Source of the DNA: Deltaproteobacteria bacterium
GTDB taxonomy: Bacteria; Desulfobacterota_B; Binatia; UBA9968
Assembly: GCA_005879255.1 (NCBI GenBank)
Contig: VBKY01000073.1
Location: 1 to 30,921 of the forward strand
Reading direction: 5' to 3'
DNA length: 30,921 nt
This document shows, one piece after another, positions 28,023 to 30,921 of this stretch. Below the pieces are notes generated by a model. That model made no database searches. It worked only from the letters and a program-made list of their open reading frames with translations, and was not told where the DNA came from. Each line of letters starts with the position of its first letter. Positions within the stretch are counted from its first letter, which is position 1. The translations under genes were made by a program, and so were the position numbers.

Positions 28023-30307
28023 CAAGCTCCTATTGCTACGGATGCCAATGTAGTCTCTGCCAAGCGCAGTTCCAGCACCGCCTGAAGATAAGCGAGGGAA
28101 GATTCTGCGCCCTGATTTTCGTTCGGGCGGTCGGGATGCAAACCGTCTCGACATCCACCGGTTGTCGGATCATAAATCGGCAGGTCCAGGTCGTTGCGGC
28201 CGAGGAACCAGTCGAAAGCGCATCGGGCTTCTTTGTACCAGCTCTTGTTTCCGGTGATCCGGTGCGCTTCGAGGCAAGCCGATACCATGGCCTGAGCCTC
28301 AACCGGTTGCTGATCGAACCGGGCACGCTCACCACCACGTTGATAAAAACCGTTGGAGCCAATCGGCACAAAATGGCCTCCAGCCTCTTCAGCGTGCTGT
28401 AAGTCGGCCAGCCAACTGAGCGACTCCAGTCCAGCTTCGCTCATGTCGTTATTGGGTATGCCTTGGCCACACATGAGCAAAGCGTGGGGTAGCGCGGCGT
28501 TGCAGTAGGTCAGCGATTTTTCGTACCAGCGCCATTCATCGGCACGATTCATTTGATACAGCTTCAGCAGCCGCCCGGCCAGTTGCTCACGCACCTGGCC
28601 GACTCTGCGGTCACCGGCGAAGCGATGAAGATATTCGTGGATACCGATAAGTGCAAAGGCCCAGGCCCGTGGGCTGCTCGTGTGCAGAATGGCCGGCAAC
28701 GCCTTTTCGAATACCCAACCGGCCATACTCTGCAGGGCCGGGGTATTGGAACGGCCCAATACGGTACCCAGAGCCCACAAGGTGCGGCCGTGACTGTCGT
28801 CAGACCCGTTCTCCTCCATCCAGTTGCGCTGATAGTCCATGAAATTTCGGAAGCGTCCGGTCTCGCTATTGAAGGCGTACCAGACAAACGCGAAATAGCG
28901 CGACGTTAGCTCCGAGGTCTCCTCATTGCCGAGCTCTTCCAGAAGAGCGCTCACCGTCAGCGCGCGCGCGTTGTCGTCGATGGTGTAGCCCTCGCGATAG
29001 TTGGGCACGGTAAAAATAGCATGTTGAAACATGCCGGTATCGTCCGTCATGCGGCGCAAGTGATCGAGTTTGAGAGCGGGGAGTTCGGCCGGACGTTTGT
29101 CGAGTGCTTTGACGACAAAGCCGGGAGCGCTGAAGTGCCGCCGTTCGGCTCGAGCGCGCTGAAAACTCTCCATGTAGCGGCGCGCTACCTGCGGCCAGAT
29201 CATCTCCCGCCCATAGAGATAGGCGCGTTTGCGCATACCGTGGCGCTTGGCCTCGTTATCCAACAAATCGATCACTTGCTCGGCCAACGCCGCCGGGTCA
29301 CGGAACGGCACCAGCACGCCACGCTCGTCCGCCAGCACCTCATCGGCGTACCAATAGGGCGTCGAAATTACCGCCTTGCCTGCCCCCACGGTGTAGGCCA
29401 GCGTACCCGAGACGATCTGCGCCGGGTTGAGATAGGGCGTGATGTAAATATCCGCCGCGCCGATGAACTCAACGAGCTCCTCCAAACTGACAAATCGGTT
29501 GTAGAATATCACCTGGCCCTCGACGCCTTTCTCTTGGGCCAACCATTGCAGCGAGAACCGGTAGGCTTCGCCATCGTGGCGCATAACATGCGGATGAGTC
29601 GCACCAACGATGAAGTACACGACGTTGGGATGCTTGGCCAAAATGGCGGGGAGAGCGGCAATGACGTTTTCGATCCCCTTGTTCGCCGACAGTAAGCCAA
29701 AGCTGAGCAAGACGATCTTACCTTCGACGCCAAATAGGTCTTTGTGAAAACTCGGATCGACAAAGGGCAGATCGGGGATGCCATGCGGGATTAAGTCGAT
29801 CTTCTCTGGCGAAACATGATAGATCTCTTGCAGGAATTCCGCGCCGCGCTTGCTCATGACAACCACGCGATCGGACAAGCCCGCGACCTCGATTAAAACC
29901 TTTCGTTGATGCGCGTCGGGTTCACGCAGAATTGTGTGCAGGGTCGTGACAATGGGCACGCGCAGATCACGCAGGAGAGCCAGGATGTGACTGCCGGCCC
30001 GCCCGCCGAAGATGCCGTATTCGAACTGCAGGCAGACGAGGTCTACGCTGTTGATATTCAAGAAGTCGGCGGCGCGCCGATATGACTCGATATCTTTCTC
30101 CGTCAGTTCAAAGCGAACGCGAGCCGGATAGGCGTAGCCGCCTTCGATGTCGTTGACCGGCACAGCGATGCATGTTGTGTCACTGTGTTCGGCGGCAATG
30201 GCCTCGCACAGGTCGGTCGTGAACGTCGCTATGCCGCACTGACGCGGGAGGTAATTTCCAATGAAGGCAATTCGGCTGATCGGTGATTGATTAGAGTTGT
30301 CTGGCAT
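28022..30307 (-). CDS. GT4 glycosyltransferase fused to an alpha/alpha-toroid domain
   Basis: 761 residues. The GT-B part (about 1-385) starts IAFIGNYLPRQCGIATFT, then LQFEYGIFGGRAGSHILALL, PHGIPDLPF and the nucleotide-sugar site VSGTLAYTVGAGKAVISTPY with ADEVLADERGVLVP, all GT4 features. The second part (about 410-750) is rich in Trp and helices: YTIDDNARALTVSALLEE, DSHGRTLWALGTVLGRS, SLTYCNAALPHALLM and DLPIYDPTTGGCRDGL, resembling glucosidase-type (alpha/alpha)6 toroids. Such GT4-toroid fusions next to GH130 genes occur in many proteobacteria (from memory) and may build and trim mannose-containing glycans. GGAGGG stands upstream of the ATG. No membrane segment. Confidence 0.85.
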   Translation of the reverse strand: MPDNSNQSPISRIAFIGNYLPRQCGIATFTTDLCEAIAAEHSDTTCIAVPVNDIEGGYAYPARVRFELTEKDIESYRRAADFLNINSVDLVCLQFEYGIFGGRAGSHILALLRDLRVPIVTTLHTILREPDAHQRKVLIEVAGLSDRVVVMSKRGAEFLQEIYHVSPEKIDLIPHGIPDLPFVDPSFHKDLFGVEGKIVLLSFGLLSANKGIENVIAALPAILAKHPNVVYFIVGATHPHVMRHDGEAYRFSLQWLAQEKGVEGQVIFYNRFVSLEELVEFIGAADIYITPYLNPAQIVSGTLAYTVGAGKAVISTPYWYADEVLADERGVLVPFRDPAALAEQVIDLLDNEAKRHGMRKRAYLYGREMIWPQVARRYMESFQRARAERRHFSAPGFVVKALDKRPAELPALKLDHLRRMTDDTGMFQHAIFTVPNYREGYTIDDNARALTVSALLEELGNEETSELTSRYFAFVWYAFNSETGRFRNFMDYQRNWMEENGSDDSHGRTLWALGTVLGRSNTPALQSMAGWVFEKALPAILHTSSPRAWAFALIGIHEYLHRFAGDRRVGQVREQLAGRLLKLYQMNRADEWRWYEKSLTYCNAALPHALLMCGQGIPNNDMSEAGLESLSWLADLQHAEEAGGHFVPIGSNGFYQRGGERARFDQQPVEAQAMVSACLEAHRITGNKSWYKEARCAFDWFLGRNDLDLPIYDPTTGGCRDGLHPDRPNENQGAESSLAYLQAVLELRLAETTLASVAIGA

Positions 30308-30370
30308 GGAGGAAACCCTCCTCTCTGGCGGTCGCTACATGGTGTTTTCCGTTATTTCTCGGTCCCATAA

Positions 30371-30405
30371 CGCAAAGAGGCGGTTACCCTAGGGACCGCC
30401 TCTGC
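30371..30405. promoter_or_regulatory. Strong hairpin in the leader of the glycosyltransferase gene
   Basis: CGCAAAGAGGCGGT and ACCGCCTCTGCG pair with one bulge around TACCCTAGGG, itself a palindrome (CCCTAGGG). It is 64 bp upstream of the GT ATG. It could end transcription from the gene at 30532-30696 or act as a leader structure; the U content after it on the minus strand is low. Confidence 0.5.
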
Positions 30406-30531
30406 GATTACTCGGAAAAATTGGACCGAGTGTGCTCTATTTGGACGTTATGTTGGTAATCGTTCGAATGACTATATCAGACGAGGCGTATAAAGATAGC
30501 CCCCGATTATCTTGTAGTGATTCATTTTGAG

Positions 30532-30696
30532 TTATTCGCACTCTCCGTGCTGGTTTTTACAGATACATTCATTACAAATTTGGTGACTGCCAGGGAGATC
30601 TTTAGACGAAATAAAATCGTCGGTAGGCCAGTGTGCGCAATTAGAGCAGAAATGCCAAGTATCGGCGCCTGACTTTCTTCTATATTCTGATGCCAT
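30532..30696 (-). CDS. Small Cys-rich protein (54 aa)
   Basis: 54 residues: MASEYRRKSGADTWHFCSNC, AHWPTDDFISSKDLPGSHQ, ICNECICKNQHGECE. Two CxxC pairs (FCSNC and ICNEC) flank a Trp-Pro turn and probably bind one zinc. Small proteins with EYRKKSG-DTWH-C-NC-WP and LCNEC motifs are common, uncharacterised soil-bacterial proteins (from memory). TTAGG-like sequence precedes the ATG at 30694-30696, a weak ribosome site. A different-frame ORF (30522-30719) on the same strand is a shadow. Confidence 0.72.
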   Translation of the reverse strand: MASEYRRKSGADTWHFCSNCAHWPTDDFISSKDLPGSHQICNECICKNQHGECE

Positions 30697-30765
30697 GAGC
30701 CTAACTTCTTGATTAACAAAATCTACTGATTTTCTCTAGACGTCAAAAATTTTCTGGCATCAATC

Positions 30766-30894
30766 ATGTTTGGTCTGTGGAAGAAATCGCGCATTTGCAA
30801 AATTGAACTACCCCGCAGCAAGCTGACGGGCTATCAGATAGCAATGAGAATTTATCCTAAATCCGGCGTGAAAAGTGATTATTTCAAAGCCTGA
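30766..30894 (+). CDS. Doubtful small basic ORF (42 aa)
   Basis: ATG at 30766 begins MFGLWKKSRICKIELPRSKL and the frame ends SGVKSDYFKA at 30894. It is rich in Lys/Arg and Ile, with two Tyr. No ribosome site is visible (TGGCATCAATC precedes it) and no family is recognised. The region 30700-30921 otherwise shows nothing. Confidence 0.2.
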   Translation: MFGLWKKSRICKIELPRSKLTGYQIAMRIYPKSGVKSDYFKA

Positions 30895-30921
30895 GTTTTT
30901 CAATTTTATGCAACGCATGCT

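Noticed and set aside
30411..30460. ATTGGACC and TTTGGACG near 30425 as further palindromic boxes
   Set aside because: Only one half-site is present in each and the T-rich flank is missing.

Overview
The window looks like chromosomal DNA of a Gram-negative, Proteobacteria-like soil or sediment bacterium. This rests on lipoproteins, an MlaC-type periplasmic protein, an OmpA-like remnant, a complex I subunit, sigma-54 promoters and a set of tiny stress proteins common in environmental proteobacteria. I could not settle the lineage; a deltaproteobacterial-like uncultured group is my best guess. Nearly all genes are on the minus strand. Plus-strand exceptions are the cluster at 23085-23977, a start-less reading frame at 14483-14854 and a doubtful ORF at 30766-30894.

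Layout. 1-2079: a partial gene, two decayed copies of a stress-protein gene, and tiny membrane proteins. 2080-5241: a sensor kinase and sigma-54 activator pair. 5357-6188: a secreted collagen-like protein whose OmpA tail is broken. 6475-8439: MlaC-like protein, Crp/Fnr regulator, small secreted protein, and a second DUF3309 protein. 8879-10136: frameshifted phospholipase D lipoprotein. 11150-14854: stress island of small membrane proteins and lipoproteins plus a 400-residue Gln-rich secreted protein. 15008-18483: response regulator, GlsB-type protein, ABM-like protein and a PAS-GAF-GGDEF cyclase. 18799-22242: nuoB, ftsH, a zinc-ribbon protein and an unknown. 23085-26432: small hypothetical genes, a fatty acid desaturase and a second ABM-like gene. 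27066-30307: a coupled glycosyltransferase and GH130-like pair.

Two regulatory architectures stand out. First, four minus-strand genes (both DUF3309 genes, the collagen-like gene, the entericidin) each have a sigma-54 -24/-12 promoter with GG-N10-GC spacing. At 93-95 bp upstream each has the same three-part operator: a GTCGA half-site exactly 10 bp ahead of a TCGACC-N4-GGTCGA palindrome. The sigma-54 activator encoded at 2080-3498, next to the first of these sites, is the obvious candidate regulator, and the four genes look like one envelope-stress regulon. Second, a 16-bp palindrome, TGTCYAATATTRGACA, with a conserved T-rich flank recurs at least eight times. It mostly lies 60-160 bp upstream of a gene and in that gene's orientation. 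Four copies sit about 45 bp beyond the 3' end of the Crp/Fnr gene or of one of its three decayed copies.

The window is rich in broken genes: three crp remnants, two stress-protein remnants, an OmpA domain, a phospholipase D, a YtxH-like gene and a start-less secreted protein. Two of these are single-base frameshifts that could be assembly errors; the others carry several independent lesions.
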